The notes below the pieces were generated by a model, which was given only the letters and a program-made list of their open reading frames with translations, made no database searches and had not been told where the DNA came from. Below are positions 11,982 to 21,742 of a DNA stretch of 64,000 bases, in pieces. This DNA comes from Diospyros lotus (lineage: Eukaryota > Streptophyta > Magnoliopsida > Ericales > Ebenaceae). Numbering within the stretch: position 1 is the first letter of the stretch; every line of letters begins with the position of its first letter. The position numbers and the translations under genes are program-made. The stretch lies in contig NC_068341.1 of NCBI RefSeq assembly GCF_014633365.1, forward strand, positions 5,642,001 to 5,706,000, written 5' to 3'.

Positions 11982-12847
11982 GGTAGTGTTGAGGAGAATG
12001 AAGGAGTTGTGGATTTGGATAATCTATCATCATCTGATTAGTAGGGAAAGTTTCCTATCGTCTGGGAATCTGACGTTAAAAGACCACCTTTCCATTTAGG
12101 TTAAATGGATGTTTATAGATCTGAAAAAAAAAATAAATAAAATAAATAAAAATAAAAAAAATTAAATAAAAAAAGAAAAAATAAAATAAAATAAAATAAA
12201 AATAAAATAAAATAATAAAGAATTATATATATAAGTTGTTCATTTTCTGCATTACTTAATTAACTTTGATTCAAATAGTGTTTCTCTGTGTGCAGTCTAA
12301 ATAAAATTTTTTTTTGCATACGAGTTCATGCATTGAAGACCACCAGGTATGCCTATCTTCTATTCTTTTATTGTCGATTGAGGACAATGTAAGGTGTACT
12401 TGATTTTATTGGTGTTTGAAACTGATCCATTGTGCAAATAATTTTGTTAGACTCGATAATATTGTCTTGTGTGGTATGTATGATTTTATTGGGCCCCTAA
12501 AACAAAACATTTATTAAAAAAAAAATCAAAAAAAAATAAAATAATTAATAATAGTAATAAGAATAACAATAAAAAAAATTAAAAAAAAAACAATAAAATA
12601 ATAATATAAAAAAAAATTTGAATTGAGAGAGACAGAATTGACGCTGGTGGTAGCCATCTTTTCTTGGGCAGTGCAATCACACTGCCCTATAAAGAAAGAA
12701 GGCACACTGCCAAATGTTGAAAACAGAGGCGCCGAGCGTTGAAAAAAAAAAGGGCACACTGCCAAATGTTGAAAAATGAGACGCTAAACGACGTCAAGTC
12801 TGACGGTGCAATTATGGCATGCCTCGAGTCGAGTGTAGAATAGTGAT
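11982..12847. other. Post-pol noncoding region with A-rich tracts
   Basis: No ORF of note. It contains two long A-rich tracts (about 12123-12222 and 12513-12620) and the Athila-typical word ATTGAGGACAATGTAAG near 12376. A TATAAAG lies at 12689-12695. A direct repeat (GCACACTGCCAAATGTTGAAAA) occurs at 12701 and again at 12753. The A-rich tracts next to intronless accessory genes would fit capture of poly(A) cDNA, but this is speculative. Confidence 0.5.
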
Positions 12848-12866
12848 GCCAATTGCTCTATAAGAG
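12848..12866 (+). promoter_or_regulatory. Candidate internal promoter for the accessory ORFs
   Basis: GCCAAT (12848-12853) and TATAAGAG (12859-12866) sit in GC-balanced sequence, about 150 bp before the first accessory ATG. A CT-rich leader and a consensus-like splice donor CAG|GTACTC (12939/12940) follow. A spliced leader joining 12939 to the acceptor CTTTTCAG|GA (13711/13712) would bring the LOG ATG to the 5' end. This is inference from motif arrangement only. Confidence 0.4.
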
Positions 12867-13018
12867 ACTCCATATCTGTATGAGGCAAGTCACCCCTCTT
12901 GAGCTCAATCTTCTCTCCTTTGTGTTATTCTCCGATCAGGTACTCTCATCCCTTTTGTAAAGTTTATAGTTCTTTACTTTCTTCTTAGTATAATTTTTTT
13001 TTTTTTTTTTAAAAAAAA

Positions 13019-13564
13019 ATGGATCTTTATCTCTCAAAAATTCACAAGTACTATCCATCTCTCCCGCAGAATGATTTGAAAAAAATTTATGTTGCTAGGT
13101 GTGAAAGACTTAGGTTGTTGATGCTTAATAACATCCCTGAAGATATTCGTTGGCTGATCGAAGCAAAAGTTCGATTAGCTGGTGAAACTTCACCTAGTTT
13201 TAAGCATTTTCCAGGCTTAGGGAAGAGTAGTTTTGCGAAGAAAAGAAGAGCGAAAAGAGTGAATGGTTGTTACAAATGTGCTCGATGGACCTGTAACACA
13301 CGATGCAAATCTGTGGGGTTTACGTCCATAAATCGAGAAGATAAAATTAGTTTCATAAATGATGGACTGAGTAAGGAGTCTCTGGATGATATCCGATTGA
13401 CTCTTGAGACGCATCCATGTGGAATAGTGCAAAGAGAACTTCTTGCTTTATGGACCCAGTTTAGAAGTGACCACCAACGCTATAGTCTTGGGAATCTGAC
13501 TAAAAACGACCCTGTTTGCCAATCTATAAGAAAATTGGATGGGAAGCTTATCCCCGCTTCATAG
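13019..13564 (+). CDS. Small basic cysteine-rich protein, plant-virus CRP-like, carried by the retrotransposon
   Basis: 181 residues from ATG at 13019 in good context (AAAATGG). The middle has a basic run KKRRAKR (74-80), then C84-x2-C87-x4-C92-x3-C96 (CYKCARWTCNTRC), a zinc-finger-like cluster. A conserved-looking tail follows (DKISFINDGLSKESLDDI, 108-125). GKSSFAKKRRAKR followed by CxxC and TRC, then an F-I-x-x-G-[LV] segment, resembles the cysteine-rich nucleic-acid-binding proteins of carlavirus-type viruses (Pfam Carla_C4), known as silencing suppressors and nuclear regulators. That family is usually near 100 residues, so this copy has extensions at both ends. The basic run could be a nuclear localisation signal. 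No intron or stop interrupts it, and it lies 167 bp before the LOG ORF. The retroviral nucleocapsid role is already filled by Gag. Homology is by eye; it could be an unrelated zinc-binding protein. Confidence 0.7.
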   Translation: MDLYLSKIHKYYPSLPQNDLKKIYVARCERLRLLMLNNIPEDIRWLIEAKVRLAGETSPSFKHFPGLGKSSFAKKRRAKRVNGCYKCARWTCNTRCKSVGFTSINREDKISFINDGLSKESLDDIRLTLETHPCGIVQRELLALWTQFRSDHQRYSLGNLTKNDPVCQSIRKLDGKLIPAS

Positions 13565-13731
13565 AAAGTGTTTAAGCCGTTTCTAGACGTAAAACCAGAG
13601 GAAGATGTGAGCCACAATCACAACTACTTATACATACGCATGATTTTTGTTTGTATTTATTTCTTGTTGAATTGTTGTATAGCTACTTTTGATCGCCAAA
13701 CTTCTTTTCAGGACATACAAAAGGAACAAAC

Positions 13732-14391
13732 ATGGAAGGCCAGTTAGTTCGTCGAATCAATACCATATGTGTACTTTGTGGCTCTCAACTTGGGAGCGAT
13801 ATTTGTTACGCACTTGCAGCGAGCGAACTTGGTAAAAAATTAGGAGAGAAAAAAATTAATTTGGTATATGGAGGGGGAAGTCGTGGATTGAATGGTTATG
13901 TTTCACAAGCTGTACATCTTGGAAATTCATCTGTGGTAGGTATAATGCCAATCCCTTTAGCTGAACCACATATTTCCGGGATTACACGCGGTCAACTTAT
14001 AGAAACGACTTCTATGTCTGAGCGCATGGCTTGTAAGATTTATCAGTCAGATGCCTTCATTGCTTTACCGGGAGGTTTTGGAACACTTGAAGAAATCTTT
14101 TGTATAATCTCCTGGGCCAAGAGTAATCTCCATACGAAACCTATTGGACTTTTAAATGTTAACCATTTTTTCGATGGGTTACTCTCTTTTCTTGATCAAG
14201 CTGTGGACCAACAGTTCATTTCTCGTTCAGCAAGAAAGATTCTCATTTCTGCATCCACCATTGATAAGCTGCTAGAGAAATTACATGCTTATGTTCCACA
14301 GTACGATCCTTATGAGCCTCGGATAGACTGGTCTAAGGCAATTAGTAACAAGCGCCAAAGGGGTCCGATTAATTTAGATTTATCACTGTGA
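13732..14391 (+). CDS. LOG-like: LOG-like cytokinin riboside 5'-monophosphate phosphoribohydrolase carried by the retrotransposon
   Basis: 219 residues, the usual LOG length, from ATG at 13732 (AACATGG). In order: RINTICVLCGSQLGS (9-22) as the Rossmann start; INLVYGGGSRGLNGYVSQAVH (42-62); GIMPIPLAEPHISG; R98 in SMSER, corresponding to the conserved LOG arginine; SDAFIALPGGFGTLEE (106-121) with the PGGxGTxxE signature; and KPIGLLNVNHFFDGLLSFLDQAV (136-158). The enzyme releases active cytokinin bases from riboside monophosphates in one step. The Lys that usually follows the Arg is Met99, a deviation to test. Cellular plant LOG genes have several introns; this copy has none, which suggests capture from mRNA. 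No stop or frameshift is visible, implying selection or recent capture. It follows the Cys-rich ORF and lies in the same orientation as pol. Confidence 0.9.
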   Translation: MEGQLVRRINTICVLCGSQLGSDICYALAASELGKKLGEKKINLVYGGGSRGLNGYVSQAVHLGNSSVVGIMPIPLAEPHISGITRGQLIETTSMSERMACKIYQSDAFIALPGGFGTLEEIFCIISWAKSNLHTKPIGLLNVNHFFDGLLSFLDQAVDQQFISRSARKILISASTIDKLLEKLHAYVPQYDPYEPRIDWSKAISNKRQRGPINLDLSL

Positions 14392-14406
14392 GAAATGCTC
14401 TTTATT

Positions 14407-14607
14407 AAGATGGCTGAGTAAGGAATACTTTTTGTACTCTTGAGACGCATCTAGTTATTGTACAACTCGCAGAATTTTTCTTAGTTGTGTTCTTTAAAAA
14501 AAAAAATAAAAAAAAAAACAAAACAAAACAAAACTGTGGAATGTTGTTAGCAAAGTCTTTGATAAGATGGCTGAGTAAGGAGTACTTTTTGTACTCTTGA
14601 GACGCAT
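14407..14607 (+). repeat. Two decayed copies of a segment of the Cys-rich ORF
   Basis: Copies at 14407-14450 and 14564-14607 read AAGATGGCTGAGTAAGG...ACTCTTGAGACGCAT and lie 157 bp apart. The same two blocks occur within the Cys-rich ORF (13358-13415), separated there by a longer middle. In the second copy AGTAC-TTTTT-GTACT forms a perfect 5-bp stem. An A-rich tract lies between the copies. They could be relics of an earlier duplicated ORF or a repeated RNA element. Confidence 0.7.
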
Positions 14608-14772
14608 TTTGCTTATCTTATGACTTGCATGAAATTTTTATTTTGGTGTGAAAATATAAATATATATATATGGTGTGCTCATTTGTTGTTTAAGTTTTAG
14701 CAGTTCACAGCAAATCTATGGACTTGTGGAGTTACAGGTATTCCTAACAACCCTGATTTATTACTGCAATTC

Positions 14773-14784
14773 AAGTTGGGGGGT
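14773..14784 (+). other. Internal polypurine-tract-like site
   Basis: AAGTTGGGGGGT is identical to the functional tract before the 3' LTR (16183-16194). It is followed directly by TGTAAGG, like an LTR start. It could be a second plus-strand primer or the relic of an older 3' end. Confidence 0.55.
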
Positions 14785-16182
14785 GTAAGGTCTAGTCATG
14801 AATCATCTGGTTTATATTTAACTGTGAGTTTGTAATTACTAGTTTGTAGTCTTGTGGGAATTGATTGTCTTTATCTGCTCTTATAAAAAAAAAAAAAAAT
14901 TATTATGTGTTTTAAATAATGCTATTCCTAAAGCTTTAAAGTTATGCACTGATAGCCGGTTAAGTTTGCAATACGAAACATGAATGCATTGATTTCTCAT
15001 TTGAAAACGTTTATGCATGAGAATAAGTAATTTACATTCATCAGAGATTCAAAATTTAGAAATTGGTTATCGGTCATAAAGTCAAAGGTAACAGTAATTA
15101 GCTGATTAGTACACTGTATGATCCCTCAACAGAAGTGGAGACTATTACCCAAGCAAGTGTTTGAGCCTAATAACCGTTAATTCTGAGTGAAATAACACTT
15201 ACTCTAAATATGCTCTCTTGTTTATCTTATCTTTTCAATGGCTTCAAAATATCAATTCGCTTTGAATGTCTAGTATGATAGCGGATGAATTTGACTGGTT
15301 TCAAACTATGAATTAGATGACTGAGAAGCATGATAGGGGGATCAATTTCTTTCATTTTGAGCCTATTTTTTTTTTCTTTAAATCAACCTCTTGTTAGCCC
15401 ATTTGAGCCATTTGTAGTACAACTTCTTTCGTTACCCTTGTTTAACCCATAACCATATGAATTTTATCCAATCTGGTGTGATTTTGGGAATTAGTCTGTT
15501 TATCTATTTTCATATTTAAAAAGAAAAAAAAAAAAGAGAAAAAAAAAAGTGAAAAAAATGGGGCAAATTCTCTTAGTTATTCAGCATAACTGTTTCAAAA
15601 TAAATGCTAAAAAAAATCCCGACACACCCTTTGCACACTCTACATTTTCTTTGACAACCCGTATTAACCTTATAGCCCCATTACAACCCAGTCTGGTCCC
15701 TGTTGATGCTATAAATCATGTGATCTCAGAATTCAAGTTTGGAGTAGGGAATCATGTTTAAATTCAGAAGTTACTCATCTAGAGCATTATTCCAATCATG
15801 AAGCTATATCAATTTCCTTGTTCTTTCATGAAAATACGTTCCTTGTATTTGGGATGGCACCGAGTTTTGAACTTGTTCTGCATTTACTCTTATAACGGTG
15901 CACCCCCTTGTGTGTACACCTGAGGAATCCTTTTTATTGGAGAGAAAATCCATAGTAAGATTTGAAGTCAAAACTTTGAGGGAGTAAGTCTGTGGGTTGG
16001 TTATCCTAATTTCTATTCCTGAGATTGTATGACCTTTAACCAAAAATCTGATTTAGAATGCTAAATTATTTATTTAATTTTATGCATTTCGGTTTCGAAT
16101 TTGAAATTTTTACATTCATACAGTTATTGTGAATAAAGTTTGGCAGGTGTATAATCTGATTGCTAAGGGACTAGCAATGTTT
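14785..16182. other. Athila 3' noncoding region
   Basis: About 1.4 kb with no supported ORF. It has A- and T-rich runs, for example near 14885 and 15521-15550. The pattern of a long untranslated 3' segment before the polypurine tract is typical of Athila-type elements. Confidence 0.6.
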
Positions 16183-16195
16183 AAGTTGGGGGGTA
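16183..16195 (+). other. Polypurine tract
   Basis: AAGTTGGGGGGTA sits immediately before the 3' LTR start at 16196, the expected primer for plus-strand synthesis. Confidence 0.85.
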
Positions 16196-18294
16196 TGATT
16201 AGTGATTAATTTTATAAAAATTTTATTATAATTATACCCTTCTTTTGATCTTAAAAATAGTTTAAATTAGATATTAATATATATTTTATGGTTATATGCA
16301 AGTTTAAATTGAAAAATGAATGAAATGAAATTTTAAAGTAAAATTTAATAATAATAATAATAATAATAATATATAAAATTATATATAATACATATACATC
16401 ATTATATGCATGCATGTAATATATATATAATATAATCTAATATATATATGTGCCATGTGTAATACATATATATAATATATAATTTATTAATAACATTAAA
16501 TTATTTTTATTTTTTTTAGGCATGAAGAATTCAAATCCATGAAGAAATCAAGCCCATGAAGACTTAAAGTCCATGAAGAATTCAAGTCCATGAAGAAATC
16601 AAACCCATGGAGAAATCAAGCCCATGAAGAATTCAAGTCCATGAAGAAATCAAGCACATGAAAAATTAAAGTCCATGAAGAATTCAAGCCCATGAAGAAT
16701 TAAGGCCCAATTTGAGCAACCCATGGAAGATATTATTTGGAGAAGGCCCAAGGATTATTTTTAATCCTAATGAAGATTAAAAACCAATTTATAGAAATCT
16801 ATTTTTATTTTTTATGTGAGAGCTTTATTAGGTATGTTTTTTAGCTAAAATCCATTTAACTATTAGGTGGATATTATAGCTAAAATCCATTTAACTTTAT
16901 GAATGCTTTATTAGGTATGTATTTTAGCTAAAATCTATTTAATATTAGGTGTGTATTATAGCTAAAATCCATTTAACTTTAAGTGTGTGAGTGCCCATTA
17001 GATATAATTATGTCTAGTTGAATAATTGAAATTGTGTGGTTTGTATTGCATCTTGTGGCCTATAAATAGATCACTTGATTGCATTTGTAAGTGTGATTAT
17101 TATTCTTGAATCAAAGTTTAGTTGTTTCCTTAGAATTCTCTCTTTAAGAATTGCTTTTGTTCTCTCTCATTTTCTTTAGTATTTTCTCTTGTGATCTTAC
17201 TTTCTTCCTTTCTTCCTTTCTTCTTTTAAATTCTTATGTCATTTATTATTACTTTATTATTCACCGCCTAAATGGACGGTTAGTTTTTGCCTTTAAATTC
17301 TTGCAATTTACATTCTTGTCATTTAATTGTTCACCGCCTAAATGGACGGTTAGTTTCTGCCTTTAAATTCTTGCAATTTTAATTCTTGTATTTTAATTAT
17401 CTACCGCCTAAATGGCCGGTTAGTTTCTTCTATTTTAATTTCTTATCATTTAAATTCTGTTATTTAAATTACGTCGTTTAAATTCATGTCAATTAACTTT
17501 TAAATGGAAATGAGTAGCTAAATCTAATCTTGGGTTAAGGCAAGGACAGTGTCCAACGCCAATGATTCCCAAAGAAAGCTGCGCTTTAAATAAGTAACAT
17601 TAATTTAAATTTCAGTATGAGTGTATCTTAATTATTGAGAAATCACTAGGTTTGGATTGGAGCGTAAGCCTAACTTAGAGCTTTCATGCCATGTATGAGA
17701 GTTACTAGAACTGGAAACGCTATCATACCCAAACCCGGATGATTAATTTAGTTGTTTTGTGTATTAATTGCAATTGAATTTATGGTGGTTGCTTAAATTA
17801 GAATCCCGCATATCATGTATGGGGATTGCTTAACCTAGAACTATCATCATCTCTAATTGCATTTAATAACAAACCCTCATATCTGAAATTAAATTAATGT
17901 TGCTAATCTTTTATGCTAAAATTTGGGAATCAACGGGTTGGCACTGAAATTGTCTTAACTCAAGTACTATCCAATTTTATATTCTCACTTAAAGTATTTA
18001 TTTCAATTACTGCCTTAATTTATTTCCTAGTATCTGTTGTTTAAAAAACCATAAAAACCTTGTTGCCAATTTATCCAAATGCGTGTGTGCTTGTGTGACA
18101 TTCTTTTTTATTTTGCCATAAATAAATCTCTCAGTGGACGACCTGGACTCATTCAGAAAATATAAATTTAAATTTGGACTACAACTGCACTCGTACACTG
18201 ACGAGTATAAACCTCTCACCTAAACAAAGAAAAAAATATAAAATTTTTATTGTGTTTTGTTTTGTGTTTTAATTGCAGGGTGGGAGTGCAGTCA
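16196..18294 (+). repeat. 3' LTR of the Athila-like element
   Basis: 2,099 bp, colinear with the 5' LTR at a constant offset of 11,880. By eye the only differences are 17154 (C against T at 5274) and 18145 (G against A at 6265). It contains the same 17-bp array (16521-16707), TATA box (17061-17068) and 70-bp repeats (17261-17470). It is followed by the TTATG duplication. Confidence 0.95.
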
Positions 18295-18299
18295 TTATG

Positions 18300-18605
18300 C
18301 AAAACCGGAACCCCCCTAGGGTTCCATTGATTTTTCAGGAGTCTCCTACAACGATTTGGTTTTACAACCTAAATTTGCAGTTGTATTTTAGCTGTACTGA
18401 AAATCGTTCCGAATTCTATTTCTTCCGATACCATAAATCCTATCTCGATATGCTCGTCGAGACCATATAATTTTATTTAGACAATTTCACTCCGAGATAT
18501 TCCCTACAGTTGATTCAGTACCTGAAATTGCTATAAAAATCAATTTTTTGGTATCCTAAACTCATCGAAATTACGTGGCAACTCATACGAACATGGGGTA
18601 TTACA
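18300..18605 (+). mobile_element. Solo-LTR-like element A, right part
   Basis: Continues element A after the Athila-like insertion. It begins CAAAACCGGAACCCCC and ends GGGGTATTACA, matching the last roughly 300 bp of element B (21014-21317). It is followed by the TGGGA duplication. Confidence 0.75.
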
Positions 18606-18712
18606 TGGGACATTCAGGCTGATTTTACATTTTGGCTTTGTTTTAGATTTAGAAAAGACTTTTTATATTCCTAGTTTTTCTAGAAATTTAATTTCAGTTT
18701 CTAGACTCGTTC
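18606..18712 (+). pseudogene. Copia fragment between elements A and B
   Basis: 107 bp left between the two solo-LTR insertions. It reads in frame as copia sequence between protease and the integrase lead-in (LDLEKTFYIPSFSRNLISVSRLV) and continues directly at 21318 with PFGYSFNF. Confidence 0.85.
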
Positions 18713-21317
18713 TGTAACGCTCCGCTTTCTCGGGCGCGTCATAAATTGGGACAATTCTAGAATAATAAATTTTTTTTTCTTTCAAACTAATTCTAAATCA
18801 CATCGTTCCTTAAATCCGTCCTAGAATTCCCATTCATTTTTCTCGAAAGATAATTATCATACACATCAAGTGCGGAAGCAAGGATCGAACCTGACATTTT
18901 AACATTGATCATAAATCAATTCTAACATCATCGTTCCTCAACATAACTTAATACAAAACATAAGTTCTCAACTATCATTAACCTTAAATAGGGTTATATA
19001 TCCTCATGCTTTCAAAATGTCCAGAATTCAAAGTAGCAAAACTTGAATACATGGGTTACATTACATACATTTCATTCCTCATGCACTCTACTAAGTGCCA
19101 TTTCATACCTCATTTATCCTCGTATCTGCTACAATCACCATTCGGAACGTTTGAATGTTCCAGGGGCAAAGCCCAAGTTAGATGATGAATCATCTAAATA
19201 AGGGTACAAAAAACATATTCCATACATGAATGCAATGTCTTACTTATCGTAAGGGTCAACTGCACCTTTCATGCTACTCACCATTTTTGCGGCCACCTCT
19301 TTCAAAGCCGAGGTGTATGGGTGCACCCTTAGTAAAGTAACGGTGCCAGTTCGTACTCCTTACAGCCACAATGCGCGTGATCAATAATATCAACGTGTAC
19401 ATATGCATTTCATAGCATGTCATGTGTGCAGTCTACGTGATAGATACATATCAGAGCATGTCAATATGATGAAAGCATCTCCGAGGATCAGGGTTTGAAA
19501 CATAAATCACCTACAACCAACCATTTTCCATAAAACTAAGTCCAGTTGAGAAATACCACTTACCTCGAAATTCGTGCCATATCTCGAAATTCGTGCATCG
19601 TCTCGATTTGCGTGCCAACCTCAAAATTCGCATAAGTCACTTCAAGTTTAGCCTCAAAGTATCCTAATCACCATATTTATTTAAATAAGTATTAAAACTT
19701 ATTTTTCCATAATTTCTTGTATTTTCTTTATTTTTCTCTCTATTTCTTCCTATTTTTCCTCAATAAATCCAAACTAAATATTTCTAAAATATTTTCTCAA
19801 ATATTTTACTAGGTCAACTCATAAAATAATATTCCTGAATTTCTAAAATTTTCTAAGAAATTTTACTCACATTGATTTAGCCCCTCAAGCTTCCTCGGTA
19901 TGCGTGTCATATCCTCAAAATGTGTGCCCGAACAATTTTCTCTCCCAAAATCTCTAGGATAACCATAAAACTCTATTTCCTATTTTTCAGAATTTTTCCG
20001 CACATTTTCTCTATTTTTTTCTATTTTTTCTTCTATTTTCTTTTTCTTTTGTTTTCTTTTCTTTTTCTTTTCTTTTCTTTCTTCTTCTTCTTCTTCTTCC
20101 TTCCTCCTGCCTGCAACTTCCGCGCGCACAGCGCTCGCCGCCATCACCGCCAGGCCTTCTCGCCAGCCGCCGACGCTTGCCAGCGCCACCGTGGGCCTCC
20201 GCTAGCCGCCCCCGCTGCTCACACAGTGCCGCCGTCGCCCACTGCCATCGCAGTAGCCTCCTGCGCATGCTGCCCGCACATGGCCACCACTCTCCCGCCA
20301 TCGTTTGACCTCGCCAGTAGCTGGTTAGGCCTCCATTTACCGCCACCAACCTCCTTGCGGCTGCCCCAGCTTCGCCCAGCTTGTTGCTCGTGCAGCCATG
20401 GCTACCTACAACCTTGGGAGCTTGCGGTTGTGGCCGCTTGCTGCTGCTGGCGGTTTGCTCCGGCCACCCTCGACCTTCCTCGCGACTCCTCAAACTCTCT
20501 TCCATCTCTCTCATCTCTCAGCCGAAGCTCTCACGAGCTCCCTGCCATTTCCTTTGCTGCTTCCCTCAATCTCTCAACTCCTATTTATAGCGGATTCACC
20601 ATCGCCTCACGCTTGCTTGCCCATACCTTATGTGCGTGAAGAACTCTTTGGCGTGCAAAATCTCCCATAAATCTTACAGGGCATGGAGATGGATTTGTAG
20701 GGAATGGGATGATTTGCAGAGGCATGGCCTCACGCCCCCACACTCGAACATACATATATATATATATATATTTTACATATATATTACACATTAAACTAAA
20801 AAATATTACACATTAAACCCCAATTTCCATCTTAATATTACTTGGGCAATTTCTTTATTGCAACTATACTCTCAAACCTCAAATTAATTTGCATTTTAAT
20901 ACCGAAAACGTAAAATTAATAACTTCAAAATTACTCGATTTGGACGATTTTTCCCCGTTGTCCTCACCGGGCCATTAATTGATCCCGAAACCACTGAAGG
21001 GTTGATATTTATGCAAAACCGAAACTCCCTAGGGTTCCGTTGATTTTTCGGGAGTCTCCTACAACGATTTGGTTTTGCAGCCTAAATGACAACTGCATTT
21101 TAGCTGTACCGAAAACTGTTCCCAATCCGATTTCTTTCGATACCATAAATCTTATCTCGGAACGATCATTAAGATCATATCATTTTCCTTAGACAAATTC
21201 ACTCTGAGGTATTCCCTGCAGTCGATTTAATACTTATAACTGCTATCAAACCAATTTTTTGATATTCTAAACTAATCGAAATTATGTGGCAATCTCATAC
21301 GAACATGGGGTATTACA
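18713..21317 (+). mobile_element. Solo-LTR-like element B
   Basis: 2,605 bp, TGTAACGCTCC to GGGGTATTACA. It is flanked by CGTTC (18708-18712) and CGTAC (21318-21322), a 5-bp duplication with one later mutation. It is related throughout to element A and in the same orientation but clearly diverged, so the two are separate insertions rather than an LTR pair. It contains a TATTTATA box (20582-20589) and a T/C-rich tract (20006-20105). The 239-codon open frame over it is low-complexity and not credible as a protein. Confidence 0.75.
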
Positions 21318-21742
21318 CGTACCCTTTGGATATTCCTTTAATTTTATGAAAAACTCATTTGATTTGTTTTATAAATCTAAGATTGTGGGGAATGATACAT
21401 TATCTTATGGTCTTTTCAAAATTAATTTACAAAATAATGCCTCTTATAATGTAGTGCATGCCCAAATCAATGCAGGTATTAAAAGATGTGTAATGAATGA
21501 AAATTTCTCTATGTTGTGGCACAGGAGATTAAGACATATCTCTATTGAGAGACTTAGAAGATTAGTAAATGATGAAGTGCTCAATGCTCTTGATTTTACT
21601 GATTTTCATACTTGTATAGATTGCATAAAAGAAAAATAGACTAATAAGTCAAAGAAATATGCTAAGAGAAGTACAGAAATATTAGAGATCATACATACGG
21701 ATATTTGTAGTTTAGAATGCATATAGTCAAAAATACTCCATC
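21318..21742 (+). pseudogene. Copia remnant: GAG-pre-integrase and integrase start
   Basis: Reads PFGYSFNFMKNSFDLFYKS, then the GAG-pre-integrase motif MLWHRRLRHISIERLRRLVND and CIDCIKEK with an in-frame TAG. It then reads TNKSKKYAKRSTEILEIIHTD, the start of the integrase. It is interrupted by the CACTA element at 21743. Stops at about 21637 and 21725 mark it as dead. Confidence 0.85.

Larger units (their letters stand above)
4316..18294 (+). mobile_element. Athila-like Ty3/gypsy LTR retrotransposon with two accessory ORFs
   Basis: A complete nested element of 13,979 bp. It has 2,099-bp LTRs (4316-6414 and 16196-18294) with TG...CA ends and a TTATG target-site duplication (4311-4315 and 18295-18299). 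A tRNA-Asp-type primer site follows the 5' LTR, and a polypurine tract precedes the 3' LTR. Gag (6546-7703) and pol (7704-11981) are in one frame, separated only by a TAA. The order protease, RT, RNase H, integrase, together with long LTRs and the tRNA-Asp primer, places it in the Athila clade. Two extra ORFs (13019-13564 Cys-rich; 13732-14391 LOG-like) replace the env-like region. The LTRs differ at two positions by eye (5274/17154 T/C and 6265/18145 A/G), so insertion is recent. It sits inside solo LTR A. Confidence 0.95.

Noticed and set aside
12940..12988. Short intron in the leader of the Cys-rich ORF (donor 12940, acceptor 12988)
   Set aside because: It would be 49 bp, below the usual minimum for plant introns. 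A longer splice to 13711 is more plausible.
15549..15761. 70-codon frame in the 3' region of the Athila-like element, considered as an env remnant
   Set aside because: There is no signal peptide, membrane segment or similarity to Athila env-like products, and the region looks noncoding.
19920..20639. 239-codon open frame over solo LTR B
   Set aside because: It is an F/L/S-rich then Ala/Pro-rich translation of a pyrimidine tract, lies inside an LTR-like element, and has no family likeness. The homologous frame in element A is not conserved.
18713..21317. Elements A and B as the two LTRs of one retrotransposon
   Set aside because: They have different 5-bp target duplications (TGGGA and CGTTC/CGTAC), copia sequence lies between them, and they have diverged strongly from each other.
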